Positions 1 to 12,516 of a stretch of 64,000 nt of DNA are shown here, piece after piece. The first letter of the stretch is position 1; every line of letters starts with the position of its first letter. Source of the stretch: Colius striatus (taxonomy: Eukaryota; Chordata; Aves; Coliiformes; Coliidae); the NCBI RefSeq assembly GCF_028858725.1, contig NC_084766.1, positions 25,279,001 to 25,343,000 of the forward strand, in the 5' to 3' direction. Made by a program: the position numbers and the translations under genes. The notes beneath the pieces are model-generated. The model worked only from the letters and a program-made list of their open reading frames with translations. It was not told where the DNA came from and did not search any database.

Positions 1-240
1 CAGCGCGCGGCCCGGCCGTGCCGTACCGTGCCCAGCCGCACCGAGCCGCACCGAGCCGCCCTCACCGCACCGCCCCCTACCGGCCGCGCCGCTGCCCGCG
101 AGGTTCCGGCGAGCGGAGGCCAAGGCCTCGGTGGCTCAGCCAGCCCCGGCCCGCAGCCACCCGGCCACCGGCATGGGGCTGGCCGAGGAGGAGCCGGGGC
201 TGGGCGTCCCCGGCCAGAGGGATGGTTGACAGCATTTCTC
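1..240. promoter_or_regulatory. GC/CpG-rich block cut by the left window edge
   Basis: The first 240 bases are very CpG rich. Bases 15-60 contain short imperfect repeats of a CCGNRCCGNG type. The CpG density drops after about 240. This could be the edge of a CpG-island promoter for the neighbour beyond the window; in mammals the gene after SLF2 is SEMA4G, in the same direction. No coding exon can be shown, so the neighbour is inference only. Confidence 0.35.
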
Positions 241-2089
241 TCAGCGGAGCCATCGCCATGTGACACCCCCTCGCCCCTCTCCAGCACATAGGGTGGGCTG
301 GGGGGGTGTCGCTCAACACAGGCAGTTTGGGTTACACAGCCCCAAAAAAGGGCTCTGGGCTGTGTTCAAGCGCTTTGTGAGGCCAGGGAGGCAAAGGGCT
401 GGTAAGTTGGGCTTGTAACTATTAGAAGAGCGTTAGGGAACGCAGATAAGCGTCACCCCGCCGTGCTGACCCGGCACAGCACAGCCGCTCAGCCAGCGCC
501 ACGCTGCCCGCCGAGGCCGCCGGCACCCTGCAGCGCACGCCTGGCACGGGCACCGGGCCCCGGCTTCCCCCTCCCATTAGCACGTGCCTCTATGGTGGAA
601 GCTTGTTTGGAAACACGGGCAGGCAATGGTTTCTTCGGGGCCCTGCGTGGAGGCTTTTTGTCCTGGGTGGCTTCTGCGGCTCCTCCCCACAGGCAGGAGC
701 TGCCAGGCCCAGGCCTGCGTTTGCTTTCCTTTCGCAAGCTCTCAGCACCTGGCCAAGCCTCCCTCCTCCCCTGCCACAGCCCCGCGGCAGGCCTCCTGAA
801 AGCAAAAACCCCGAGTGCTGCATGTAATCAGCAGGTTGGATCTAGGGCAATTGGAAATCAGCTGGAGCGGGAGGTGGAGAGGTGCTGTACCTGCACACAC
901 CGGATTACGGCTCCCAAAGCTGGCAGGGTGGCTGCTGGCCAGCCTATGGTTAAAGCCACGTGGTACTCAGTTCCAGTACCAGCACCTTTGGATGTTGGCT
1001 CATCCCCTCTAGTCCACACCGGGTGAAGTCTCCAAGAAAGGGACAAAGGCCACCCTGACTCCACACATGCCAGACCTAGAGTCAGATCCACAGCAGGGCA
1101 TAGAGTCAAGCAGGTTGTGAAGCTGCTGAACATTGTCTGGGGATGAGAGGCAGCTCCAGCTGGGATCTCACCACCACCTGGACCTTTTAGGTTTGGTAAG
1201 AGTGGCAGGGCCAAGGTGCTACTGTGGGGATCCCAGCTAACGTATCACTCGCAAGACCTCTGACTGCCAGGGTCTTGCCTCCTTAAAAAGGCCATGAGAG
1301 AGCAGCAGAGGCTTGAATCCCCCCGGTCCCTATACTCTGATGGGTCTCAGCTGAGGAGGGACCCCTCTGGGTGCTCCTGCAGACAGGCTGGCTCCTGTCA
1401 TCCATGTGCACACACACCAAGCACCCACCATCTCCTTGTCTGGCACGAGATGCCAGGACCCATTTCCTGTCCCCACTCCCAGGGACCCCAGGAAAGCAGA
1501 GCAGAGACACCTCTTCCAGTGCCCCTTGTCCTTCTGTACACTCCAGCAGCTAATGACCATTTCCTCCTATCCTTGGGCAAAGCCCCAGCATCTCCTCCAC
1601 GCCTCACAGTGCCCCACCTCGCCGCCCACCCCACGGAAGTGGGATGCCCAGGCACTGCTCCGGGAGCTGGGGCCACCCGCAGCCCTGCCCAGCTGGCCCC
1701 CAAGTGCTGTGCAGGCAGCAGGAGAGCAGGCTGAAGAAGCAGGCGCTGCTAGCAAAGCAAGAACGCTTTTTGCCAGCCTGTCGTACTCCGGGACAGGGAG
1801 CTTGGGTGCTGCGAGGCAACCAGTCCCCCACATCCACTCCCAACCCCATCCCCTACCTTAGCAGAGGCGCAGCTGGAGGCTGCGGGGCTGGTTATGGGGA
1901 GAGACGGGTCCGTGAGCGCTGGGCAAGGGGGCGCCAGGGCTGAGACAGGGCTGCCCAAGGCTCCTTCCCTCTGCAGGGCACTGCGCCCGTCCCGTCCCAC
2001 AGCGATCCTCGCTGGCGGGCACCCTCCCACATGGCTGCGAGCCGAGCCCAGCAGAGCTGGAGCTGCGGTAGCTCCTGGCCTCGCAGGGG

Positions 2090-2320
2090 GGTAATTAGTG
2101 CATGAGCAAAGAGCGAGCGGAGCCTGGCGCGGCCAGCGCTGCGTATTTACAGGCCTGAGCTTGTGAGGCTTTAATTAATTAACGAGTCATCGGCAGCTGG
2201 AACCAGATCTATTTTCAGAGCCTTCTCCTGCTCTGCTGCCCCCGTGAGATTAACTGAAGGAATTCAGGGCCCTGCGAGTTTGAAGGCCTGGGCCTTGCTC
2301 TTATTTGCCGGGCTTTCCCA
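2090..2320. promoter_or_regulatory. Candidate conserved non-coding regulatory element
   Basis: A compact AT-rich stretch in GC-rich surroundings. It holds TTAATTAATTAAC (2171-2183), two overlapping homeodomain-type TAATTA cores, then a CAGCTG E-box at 2194-2199, plus TAATTAG near 2091. This density is typical of developmental enhancers, but conservation cannot be checked here. Confidence 0.35.
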
Positions 2321-2539
2321 AGGGCCAGGGGGGGATACGGGCGGCAGTTGAACCAGACCCGACCCTCTCCCACACCCTGTGCCCCCAAGAGCGGTACTGC
2401 CAAGCCAGGAGGTCATGCTTGTGCTCCAACCTCAACCCAGGGCCAGCAAGATGCTGGAAGGGGAATTTGCCATCAAGAGCAGCCTTGCAGACCCTGTCCC
2501 AGCCCAGAGCAAGGTGTCCTGGGCAAACCCTCCTCTCCG

Positions 2540-2680
2540 TGGCCACGCGAGGAGATTTTAACCTTAATGCTCTCTCCTCATTAATCCCAATGGCCTTTAG
2601 GAAAAGGAGATGCTTTAATGCCTTGATCACCTGCCCAGGGTCTAGTTACTGTTTAATTTCTTGTTGTCAAACACCGTGTC
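2540..2680. promoter_or_regulatory. Candidate non-coding regulatory element
   Basis: It contains several TTAA/TTAAT cores (near 2561, 2580 and 2612) within otherwise unique, non-repetitive sequence next to GC-rich DNA. The look is of a conserved non-coding element; no target is evident. Confidence 0.25.
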
Positions 2681-5333
2681 CCACAGAGAGTGGACGGGGC
2701 AGAGCGGGGCTGTCCCATGTCACAGCTCTGTCCATGCCATGGTCAGCTGCTCATCACAGCACAGCCCCACCACTCCAGCACACAGCAAAGCCAGATGGAT
2801 GCCCATGCTCAGGCAGCATTTTGGGGCTCACCTATCTCTGCCAGGTACCCTTACCCACTGCAGCAGGTAGAAATGTTCACAGCCAGTCCCTTTTGCCCCT
2901 CCAATGTCCAAGGAGCTGAGGTGAAGCTGCTCTCACGTTTCACTTGGCACCACACCCCCGTCCCAGCTGGCATCCCAGATGACGTGAGGAATTATAACAG
3001 GGCCACAGCACCGTGAAATATTGATGGGATTAGTGCGGATCAGCTCTCCCAGCACACGCGCTGCGCTCCCCCCAGCCCGGGAGCCAGTGACCTGCGTGCA
3101 CTGGGGCTGCAGCTCAGTGCCCAGGATGGCGGTGCTGCCGTGTGCTGCCTGCCAGACCTCCAGCCACACACGTTTCTCCAGCCACCGCCAGCCTGCAGCC
3201 TTCCTAGAGGGACATAGAGAATCCTGGCACAGCACAAGAAGACACACGCTATGTTGCTTAATGCATGACGCTGCTGTGCCTCTGGCTCTGCCAGGGGTGA
3301 AGAGTTGTCTGGCTTGGTTGTAGCTCAGCACCCACTCCCACCCTGGGCTCCGAGGGATCTCCCACCCTGCCTGCAGCCCCAAAACCTGCCAGCCTCCAGG
3401 CTCCAGCCCCCTTGCCCCTTCTCAAGTTCACCCTGCATGGCCTGGACCACGGGGGATGCCCCATGCATGAGGACGTCCTGGGTGACTGGCAAGAGACCCC
3501 TGTCCTCCCCACTGCTGCACATCCCCACTCCCACTGCTGAGAACCAGGTTCGGCCAGGAAGAAGGTTTCACTATGGATGACAGAAGCATAAATACAAACA
3601 ACTTAGTGGGGCTGAATAACAGCCAGCATTAAATAGGAAACAGGCTGGCAGGGCTGTACACCACAACAGCCCCCAGTGTTGGGGTTGCGGCGTGGATGGG
3701 TGTCAGTGTCTATCAGATCCATGGAGCTGATGAGGCTTTGCAACCTTTGGTAGGAAAACACCTTTCCCTCGCCCCGAGCAAGAAAAGCAAGATAAAACCT
3801 GTGTTTGGGATTTGGTTTGCCAGCCTTTGCGGTCCGAGGGGCAGCAGGCGGCCGACCGTTTCAATCTCTCTCCAGACTGGTTTGAAAGGCAGCTGAGTGT
3901 TACAAAATCACAGCACTCCAGCAGCTGGGGATTTATGAAACCCACAAAAGGGTTGTGAAACTTATGCTAAAGCCGTGCCAGCCCGCACTGTGCTGCCGAG
4001 AGGTGTGTTACAGTGTCAAAACCACCATCGGAAAGCCAGGTCCCTTTCCCTTTCAACATGAGAATGTAACAAGGAGCAAACTGGCCTTTCTGTGCCACCC
4101 CATCCCTCCCTGCTCTGCCTGCCTCCGTGGAGGAGAAGCCCAGCAAGGAGCACACCAGCCCCACACCGTGGGGTCAGCCTTACTGCTCTGGCACCCTCTG
4201 TCTTGGTGCTCGCCCCAGAACCAGCCTGCCCGGGCTTCGGGCCAGCAGTGCTGCATGAAGAAGACCCACGGGGGATGCCTGGAGCCCAGCAGCAGCACTC
4301 AGGGCTTGCCGGCAGCTGAGTGCATGCTCACCAGGCTTAGCTTTGATTCTTGAGAGCATCACGGACTCGCCAGACCAAGCGTGATGCTCCACAGATTAAC
4401 CTCAGGGGAAAAGATATATTCCAGTGGGCACAGAACATAAGAGCCTCTTCCCTTCAAGTCATCAAGCAAACTGCCCACACCACTGCTTCTTGGGGCTGAG
4501 AGCCAGCAGGGAAAATTACAATTGCAGAAGAGTTTGTCTGAGAAAGTTATAAGGAGCTGGAAGAAGGCAGAGGCAGGCCAGAAGGCAGCTGAACAGCCAG
4601 CTCCAGCTGCACCCACTCCAGCCCAGGGCTCAGTTCTGGGGAAGGACAGGACTTTTCGCCCCAGCTCAGTACAGCAGCAGAGTTGCTGCCCCGACTTCCC
4701 GCAAGATGAGATCCCCTGTAAGCACTTGGCAGTGGAAATGGGGATGTTTCGCCCGAGGCTGTTTGTTGATGAAGGCTGCCAGGTGCCAGCAGCCCCAGCC
4801 ACAGAGCACAGCGTGGTGCCAGGGTGGATTTTCTCAGGGGAGAAGCAGTTGAGTCACAGCAGCCTCCGATCTGTTCCCACAAGCCCGGCTGCGAGACACA
4901 CGCCGGAGTTCGTGGAGGCCAGGAGCTCACACAGGGAGATGGTGGGGTTTGGTTGGCTTGTCTGCAAACCCCTCTGAGCCAGGGGAAGGCATCAGCCTGG
5001 CTCGGGATCTGTCGGCAGCACATCTGCAGGGAAAGGGCTGCTGGGGCTGAGGGAGGGCAGGCTCCTGACCTGCCTTTCAACCAGGCAGGGCTGCTTCGGG
5101 ATGCTCCTGCAGCATGGGGGCAAATGCCAACAGCTGCTGGGAATCCCGTTGGAGAGCCAAGAGTGGCATTTTGGAGCTTGACCCAGTGTCTTGTCACAGT
5201 TCTGGGACTAGAGCAGAACCAGGGTGGCTACAGGCAGGGAAGGGGCAGAGCCACAGCTCCAGCCCTAGGAGAAGTGGCTGGCTCAGCTGGATGCCAGCAA
5301 CCCCTCTGCCTACCTGCCTCTGGGCTACCAAGT

Positions 5334-5752
5334 TGATCATGAGACTGGAGCGTCTTTCTTATGAGGAAAGGCTACAAGACCTGGGGCTGTTCAGCCTGGA
5401 GAAGACTAAGGAGAGATCTCATTAACACTTAAAAGTACCTAAAGGGTGGATGTCAGGAGAATGGAGTGATACTTTTTTTTTGTACTGCCCAGTGACAGGA
5501 CAGGGGGTAATGGACACAAACTGGAATACAAAAAGTTCCACTTAAACACGAGGAAAATCTTCTTTCCTGTGAGGCTGAGGAAGCCCTGGCACAGGCTGCC
5601 CAGGGAGGGGGTGGAGGCTCCTTCTCTGGAGGTTTCCAAACCCGCCTGGACACGTTCCTGTGTGACCTGATGGAGGTGAACCTGCTTTAGCAGGGGGTTG
5701 GACTGGACGATCTACAGGTCCCTTCCAGCCTCTACCATTCTATGGTTCTGTC
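5334..5752 (+). mobile_element. CR1 LINE 3' fragment
   Basis: It runs from the last part of the reverse-transcriptase ORF (RLSYEERLQDLGLFSLEKT in one frame) through the 3' UTR to the typical CR1 end, 'tccagcctctaccattctatggttctgt'-like. It is 5' truncated, as usual for CR1, and the frame is broken after the first 30 or so codons. Confidence 0.93.
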
Positions 5753-8479
5753 ATCCCAGCTGCTCCCAGTAAAAGCAGATGGGCTCCAGCCTGGTCAGGG
5801 ACCACAGAGGGGGATCTCTGTTTCGGCAGCTGGGACACAGAATTTCTCCCTGCATAGCAGGATGGGTCTCTGCTGCACACTGCCAAAAGGAGGAACATGC
5901 ATCCATCCATGGGGTTGCACAGGGGCTGAGGCAACACCAGTGGCTTTTAAGAGCTGCCCTTTTGGTTGAGCCAATCTGCACTCTCCAGAGCTAAAGCCAG
6001 GAGGGTACAATGGCCTCCAGCATCCACCCTCTGTGCCAAGCTGCCAATGAGGACCCACATCCCCAAAGCTTCCTCTTTGAGCCGTCTGAGCCTCTCTGCC
6101 CAAGCACCTTCTCCCCAGGCTGCCTCTCCTTCCCAGCCCCCAAAACCCGTTGCCATCGCCACCGCCAAAGGACAGACAACGGGAGCAGTGCAGTAAATAA
6201 CCCCTGCACACGGGCAGGACGTGGAAAGCAGAGCTGGCTGCATCCATCACTCTCACAGTTTTTCTTCAGCTCTGACACTTTGATGGGGAGAGGGGGTGGG
6301 GAAAGAAGAGGAGCTTCCAAAATTTATGAGCTCGGATTTAAAAATACATCTCCTAGAAGCGCTGCAAAACCCGGAGCTGGGGAGGACGAGTGGCTGAAAG
6401 GCTGCCTTCAGGAACGAGCATGAGCACTGCGCCTGCCTTGGAAACAGGGATCTGGGGCAACCTGCATGGCTGATGTCGCAAACCCTGTCCCCACTGGGAT
6501 CGTTTTGCAAGTCACAGCTCTCTGTGCTGTGCATTACAAGCCAGGGGAAAGGAAGGGGTAATCCAGAACAGGTTAAAATCCCTCTGGCCCTGTGGTCATG
6601 TCAACCTTAGTGCAGACAGGATTTGGACTGTCACCTTCCATCGCCCAGACTTTCTCCTCTACGTGCCTGACCTCCCGCTGCTCCAGGCACAGCCAGCATC
6701 GCACAGCCAGCATCTCCCCTTATGCAAAGAGAAGAGCTTGTACGTGTAAATGTAGCTGAAAACACCTCCAGCACAAGGAATCACATACCAACCACTACAC
6801 CAAACCAATGTCAGGAAGAGCAACCACCATATCCGAGGGAGGCCTTGGTCTTTACAGACGGACTGTCCCCCAACAGGGTGATGCACAATGAGCAACTGAG
6901 AAACATTACCCCATCACTAAAACCATCTCAAAAGTAACTTAGCCTGAGTGACAATGATGCTCAAAGCAAGTTGTTTATCTGCTGAGATAAAACAAGCTAT
7001 TTCAAGCTTGCCTGTTGCTGTAATTTTCTTTTAAACTCAGAAAGGACTGAAAAGCCCTGAGCCAACAGCCTCACCAGCAGGGTCCCAGCTCTGCAGGGAG
7101 AGCTGCCCCAACCTACTCCTGGCCCTCCTGCACCCACCTGCCCTCGAGGGATGCTCAGAATGGAACAGGAAGATGGTCCCTGGGGCCATTGCCACACCTC
7201 TGCTGAGCTACAGTGCCATTTAGGATGATTGTTTTGCCATGGAAACATCCCCCTCCAAAGAACAGATCTATCAGCACGTGTCCCAAAAGCAGCCTGGCAT
7301 TCAGCACATGGTAATTTTTGCCTCCCTGTGTTGGAGGCCAGAGTCTTTCTTACCCTTCCCTTGCATTTCTCTGGGTTAACCCATCAAAAGCTTGGCATGA
7401 GCCCAGGGTTCCTCTAAAACCTCCTCCTAAGCAGATTTTTGGTGGGCTCTTCAGATACACAGAGCACTTGAAGTGCTCTGAATATTTCAGGTGAAACGTA
7501 ACTCTGCTAAGTGTATCCAACCTTGCTCTGCAGCCCTAAGTCAGGGGATTTTCTCCACAGCCTTCGGGAACTGATTTGCTTCTTTGCTTCCTTGTACTGT
7601 TCAGCTGAGTTAATGTATTCCAAGACTCGTTATTTTTGGGTTTGGGTTTTTTTTCCTCCCCCTACATAAGCAGATTTGGGGAAGCTGTGGTGAGATGCCT
7701 TACAAGCAGTTTTTGTCCTCAGGTGCTTTCCGAGCAGGCTGCATCCACCACAGCCCAGTGCTTTAGCACACCTCTGCACAAATGGTATGTTTGAGAGTCG
7801 GATGGATTCCTTTGATTCATGTTCCTGCATATCCATACAGCTAATTTACCTTTATTAAAAATTAAAAAAAAACTGAAAAGAAAGAAAGAAGAAGAGAGAG
7901 CTGTTAGAAGGACAGTGCAAGGCCAGCAGAGCGAGTGCCGGAGGGCCAGGTTAATGAGCTGGGCGGTCGCTGAGGCTGAGTGCTCAGGCGGGTTGGAGCC
8001 AGGAGTTGCTGTCCCAGCAGGGCTGACTCAGTCCTTCATTAGGCAGAAACAGGCTGCAACGTCCTGCACCCACTCCTGTGCCTTTTTTTGGGGTAGCTCC
8101 CTAAGCTCCAGGGTACGTGGTTAACCCTGCTCGCTCCAGGTGTTTTCCTGAGGGGAGTTCCTGCGTGCCTTGGGCCTGGGCCAACCTTCCTACCCAGCCC
8201 CAGCTGCACCCCTGCGCCTGGGGGAGAAGGTGAAACAGGAATAGGGATAAATGGACCTGCCCTCACATCTCAGGCGAAGGCCACCCCGTTGGCTTCCCCC
8301 TCTGCCTCTGCTTTGAGCTGCTCCTCAGCGAGGACACTGCCAAGGCGAGGGAGCGGGGATTTGCAAGACACCCGTCACCATCATTTACTCTTCTAATTTC
8401 TGACCCTCAGGGTAGGAAGAACATCAGAGCACTGCAGGCAGGAAACAACAAGCTTTGTAGGTCATATCAGTGTGTAAAG

Positions 8480-8600
8480 TACCATTAGGAACCACAGCAC
8501 GAAGCATGAATAATACTCCCTTTATTCCACCATATACCTCAACGCCCTTGAAATAAATGCAAATGGTTATTTATGGCCAGGGCTCGTATGAGACGCCTGC
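8480..8600. promoter_or_regulatory. Candidate regulatory element with perfect octamer
   Basis: A perfect POU-factor octamer ATGCAAAT lies at 8557-8564, flanked by TAATA and ATTTATGG-type AT-rich motifs. The sequence is unique and non-coding. The function is inference. Confidence 0.3.
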
Positions 8601-10777
8601 TCAGGAACACGGGGCTGAAACGGAGCTGGAGCACTGTTTGCTCTCTCCCCTGTATACAAGCCAGGACACATGCAGTGCTGATGGGCTTTGTGACTGTCCA
8701 AGGGATCCCAGGCAAAAGACAAGCAGGGACATCACTGTAAATCTTCCTCACACAGATTTATGCTCTGTCCATTAGACCAGAGCCACAACGCATATGTCCT
8801 TCCCTGGCACCCTCCTCTCTGCAAAGGACAAGCAGGGCAGGGGAAACCCTGAAGGACTCCAGGCCCGGAATGGGACCTTGAAGAACAGGTCACATCATTT
8901 CTGAAAAGCCAACCTCGAAGCCTTTCCTAAAATCCTTTCAGTAAACAATGACCTCGATTGCCAAAAACGATCAGATAATGCAAAGGCTGGGAGAGATGTG
9001 CACTGAGTCACCATCTTCCAAGCAGGTTGAACTCCCTTTTGTCTTGGCAGCACCAGAAGCCCCGCTGCCAGCTGGAGCAGGGTGAGGTTGCCCCCAAGAG
9101 GCAAATCTGACAAAGCAGCCAAGAGAGAGGAAATGCTGATCTGTTCTGAACGGACCACACGGGAAAGATTAAACAAAAACAAACCCAAACCAAACTCCTC
9201 CGAGCTTTTATTTTAATTCCTCCCTGGCTGAAAACATCTATGGATGGGGTGGGAGGGGAGAGGAAGGTCAGCTTTGGCGTGTGGTTGCTCGGGTGTTATT
9301 GTTTGGCTGGAGCTCCTGACCCACATGGCTTGTTTTCCTGGTCTCGCCTGCAGTGTCATTAGAAAGATCAAAAAAAGCCACCGGCTTTCCTTCAGCCACA
9401 TGAGACATTTGATCCCATACACCTCACTAGGGGCCTTCAGAGCAGCACCTTCAGCAGCAACTCGTGTCTCAGGAGGGGAAGGAGTGACACGACCATGCAC
9501 ACAACAGAGTTTGGAAACTGTCAGATGACGCAACATGAAATCCCTCGGCCATGCAGGTGAAGCACACAGGCGGCCCACCACGCTGCACCCAACTCCTGAC
9601 GCCTTGCAGGGGGTACAGGAGCAGGACGGATGCCTGAGGTACCTCCCCAGCACACGCTGCACCCTCCAGGGATCAGCAGCTCAAGGCTTGCTCAGCCTGG
9701 CAGGGATGGCTGCTGTGATTTCATAGACCCTGATGGATTTCTCTGCTGCAAAATGCTCTTTGAATCTCTAAGCTTTTAGCATCTGCGACATCCTGAGGCA
9801 AGCAGATCCTCAGCTCCTGTCTCCTTTTGTTTGCTTTGAGCCTTCTTGCTAATAAAAGGAACTACAAAGTATGAAGCCAAATTACAAAGCACCACTGAAT
9901 GACTTCTCTGTATTTACCCTTTTTTAGGCCATTCAATTGTCGAGCTCCCCATCTTACTTTCCAACATTACAACAATTTCTGAGCTGGAGAGACGCTGCTG
10001 ACTTAGAGCCACTGCAATTTATTCCTGTCCTGTACACACACATGCAGATTCCCTCCCAAAGGGCTAAACCTGTGATATAACCCACAATTTCACCATTCCT
10101 GAAGCCGCTTCTCCAGAGGACACAGTTTAAACACCCCAGCTGGGATGTGCCCAGGGCACTCCCTGCTCCTGGGTTGGGCTCTTCGTGGGTCCCCCTGCCC
10201 TGCTCAGAGAGCACCCCCACACCCCCAGCACCGAGCTACCCCCCACAGCACCCCAACTTACTGTCAGCTCCAAACTGGAGGCGTCATCTCCACAATGACT
10301 GTGGCGCTGGCTCCTGCCAGACTCTCAATTAGGAGGAAGGCTGACACAGTTTCTCAGCAAACGATGTTCTGAGGGGAGAAACAGAATGAGGGCAGGAGGA
10401 AAAATGGGCTAATCACAGCAAATCAACTGGATAGGGGGGAAAAAAAACACGTTGTGCTGTGCAAACCATACCATAACAATGCTGGGGCCCAAGATACTGA
10501 AAAAAATAGGTTAGTGCACAAGGGAGGGAGGCGGCACTCCACAAACACCCACGAGAGCTGGTGTCAGCACAGCCTCTCAGCATCCTCTGCTGCCAGGCCT
10601 CGCCCTGCAGCCCGGGGCAGGGCAAGGGGCACAGGTTCAGTTTCCAGCAGGCACACCAGTGTGTCTGAGAGCCTGACCCACACTGCCCGAAGAGCCCACA
10701 GCCACCCTGCACTGCCTTTAGAAAAGCCTGAATAAAGCACTTCACGCCCGGCCATCCCTTCCCCAGCAATCCCACCG

Positions 10778-10802
10778 CCCCCCCCCCCCCCCCCCCCCCC
10801 CC
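10778..10802. repeat. 25-base poly-C tract
   Basis: Twenty-five consecutive C on the plus strand (poly-G on the minus strand). The length is unreliable in most sequencing, and the G strand could fold as a G-quadruplex. Confidence 0.95.
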
Positions 10803-10867
10803 GGTCTGGTAGCTTGAAGCTATTCTTTTGACTGCAGCCACAGCCTGGTGGTCTGCGTGGAGTGAGA

Positions 10868-10905
10868 CCCCCTGCTCCTGCCTGCGCCCCCTGCTCCTGC
10901 CTGCG
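10868..10905. repeat. Perfect 19-bp tandem duplication
   Basis: The unit ccccctgctcctgcctgcg occurs twice, back to back (10868-10886 and 10887-10905), about 65 bp from the poly-C tract. Confidence 0.9.
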
Positions 10906-12516
10906 TGCCGAGAGCCAGCACTTTCATCCTTGAGAGAGGCGAGCCCGAGCCTCAGAGGCAGAGCCACGGAGCCCAGCAAGCCCAGCCCCAGCTCCCAGCA
11001 CTGGCTGCTGGGTGAAGGAGTCCCTCTTATAGCACAAAGGCAGCAAAAAGAATAAATCTGTTTACCCTTTTCTGCTTTTCTCTGGGAGAGGGAAGAGGCA
11101 TCGCTCGCCCGGCTCCAGGCTGCTGCAGCTGAATGCAAACCCAAGGGTGTGTGAAAATGGCCCTGTGAGGTGCCCTCCCCTACACACCATACGGGCCAAA
11201 CCTGCCTTGAAAAGCTTTAGGTCTCCCCTCAGGCTGACGGCAAAGACGCCTTGATGACAACAAAGGGAACGATTCCAGTCGGAGTTTCCATCCCCTCCCC
11301 TATGACCTCCCCACAGGGCACTGGGAGGTGGCAGGGAGGCTGAGAGAGATGAAACATGAGCAGCAGCTCAGCACACAGAGACGGGTAGGCATTCAGAAAA
11401 GGACAACGTCTCAAACGCCACTTAAAAGCCACCTGCAAATCCATCTTAACCAGCAGCCTGCAAGTATGGGGACAGGCTTTCAGCATCCTGCCCGAAAGAT
11501 CAAGATGGGAAGACGTGGATGCTTTTCCTCTCTCACCACCCAGCCCTCCTTTTGATACCAGATAACATATTCCCTTTCAAATTCCTTACTGCAAAGGCAA
11601 GGAAGTGCTGGCTGAAAAACGCATCAGTCAGGCAAAACTGAAAGCACTTCTGCAAGGAGAAGCCCTTTGAGGAATTTACTTTCTCCCTATCAGCAGCCCA
11701 CGCCATCCTCCAGCACTGAAAACCCTTTTCAACACTAGATAAGGAGAGGCCCCACCAGTAAAGCTGGCAAGACATCCACCAGGCAGAACATCAAGGTATT
11801 TCACAGCCCGGGGGCAAGATGGGAGAAAGGCAATTTGAACAGCATTAAAAGTGTTCTGATAACCCACAAGGAACGAGCTAAATCCACTCCAGATTGTCCA
11901 CCCTCTCCAGGCAACTCCTTTGGAGCTCCAAGTGAGGCTCTTACAAGCTCATGAAGCCTCTTCTCTGCCCCCCACCAGTCAGTCCAAAGAGCCTTTTCTC
12001 TTTTTCAGGGTGCAGAAACAGGCAGTGGTATGTCAGTGCCCAGAGCTGCTACCCTCCCACAGCGGGTGCTCCCCAGGCGAGAAGTTTCCAAACTTCTCCT
12101 AAGCCCTGGGAATGAGCCCCCAGAAGAATTACTGAGGTCACCTCCAGCAGCACCCTTTCCTGTCCCCCTGAAAGGAGCAAATCAAAGTCACACCAATGCT
12201 AGAAACCAGTGGAATTAAAACAACACCCAAACCCAGGTACTATGTTGTACCTACACCTCACCTGGGAAACAAGAAAAACACACAAGACCAGTGGTGTCAG
12301 TAATGTGGCTGGAGGTGTTCCTGACAGTGACAGGGTCAGCAGAACCCTCTGTGTAAGCTTGCTTGAACTCTCCAAGTGCAGGTGCAGTCTCTCTCTGACA
12401 GCCCAGGTGCTAGGTCACCTCCCAGAGCCAGAGCTGGCTGCCACACGCTGCTGAGCAGACACCTGTGATGGAGACAGTCCTGCCTTTGCTGTGCTGAGAA
12501 AGTTAGCACTGCAGCA

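Larger units (their letters stand above)
241..5330. other. Gene-free GC-rich intergenic DNA
   Basis: I see no exon with homology or credible splice signals. Several long open frames occur but overlap one another on both strands, as expected in GC-rich DNA low in stop codons. Short AT-rich islands within it, near 2.09-2.30 and 2.54-2.67 kb, are listed separately as possible regulatory elements. Confidence 0.6.
5753..12516. other. Gene-free DNA
   Basis: No recognisable exon, RNA gene or complete repeat apart from the poly-C tract, a small tandem duplication and an octamer-bearing element listed separately. The many open frames here lack homology and overlap on both strands. Confidence 0.55.

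Noticed and set aside
463..1026. 187-codon plus-strand open frame near the left edge
   Set aside because: Low-complexity Pro/Ala/Arg composition, competing frames on both strands, and no recognisable domain.
4547..5197. 216-codon minus-strand open frame
   Set aside because: No homology to semaphorins or any family I know. It overlaps a plus-strand frame of similar length, consistent with GC-rich chance.
10413..11144. 243-codon minus-strand open frame
   Set aside because: It reads through the poly-C tract (as poly-Gly) and the tandem duplication, shows no homology and has no splice context.
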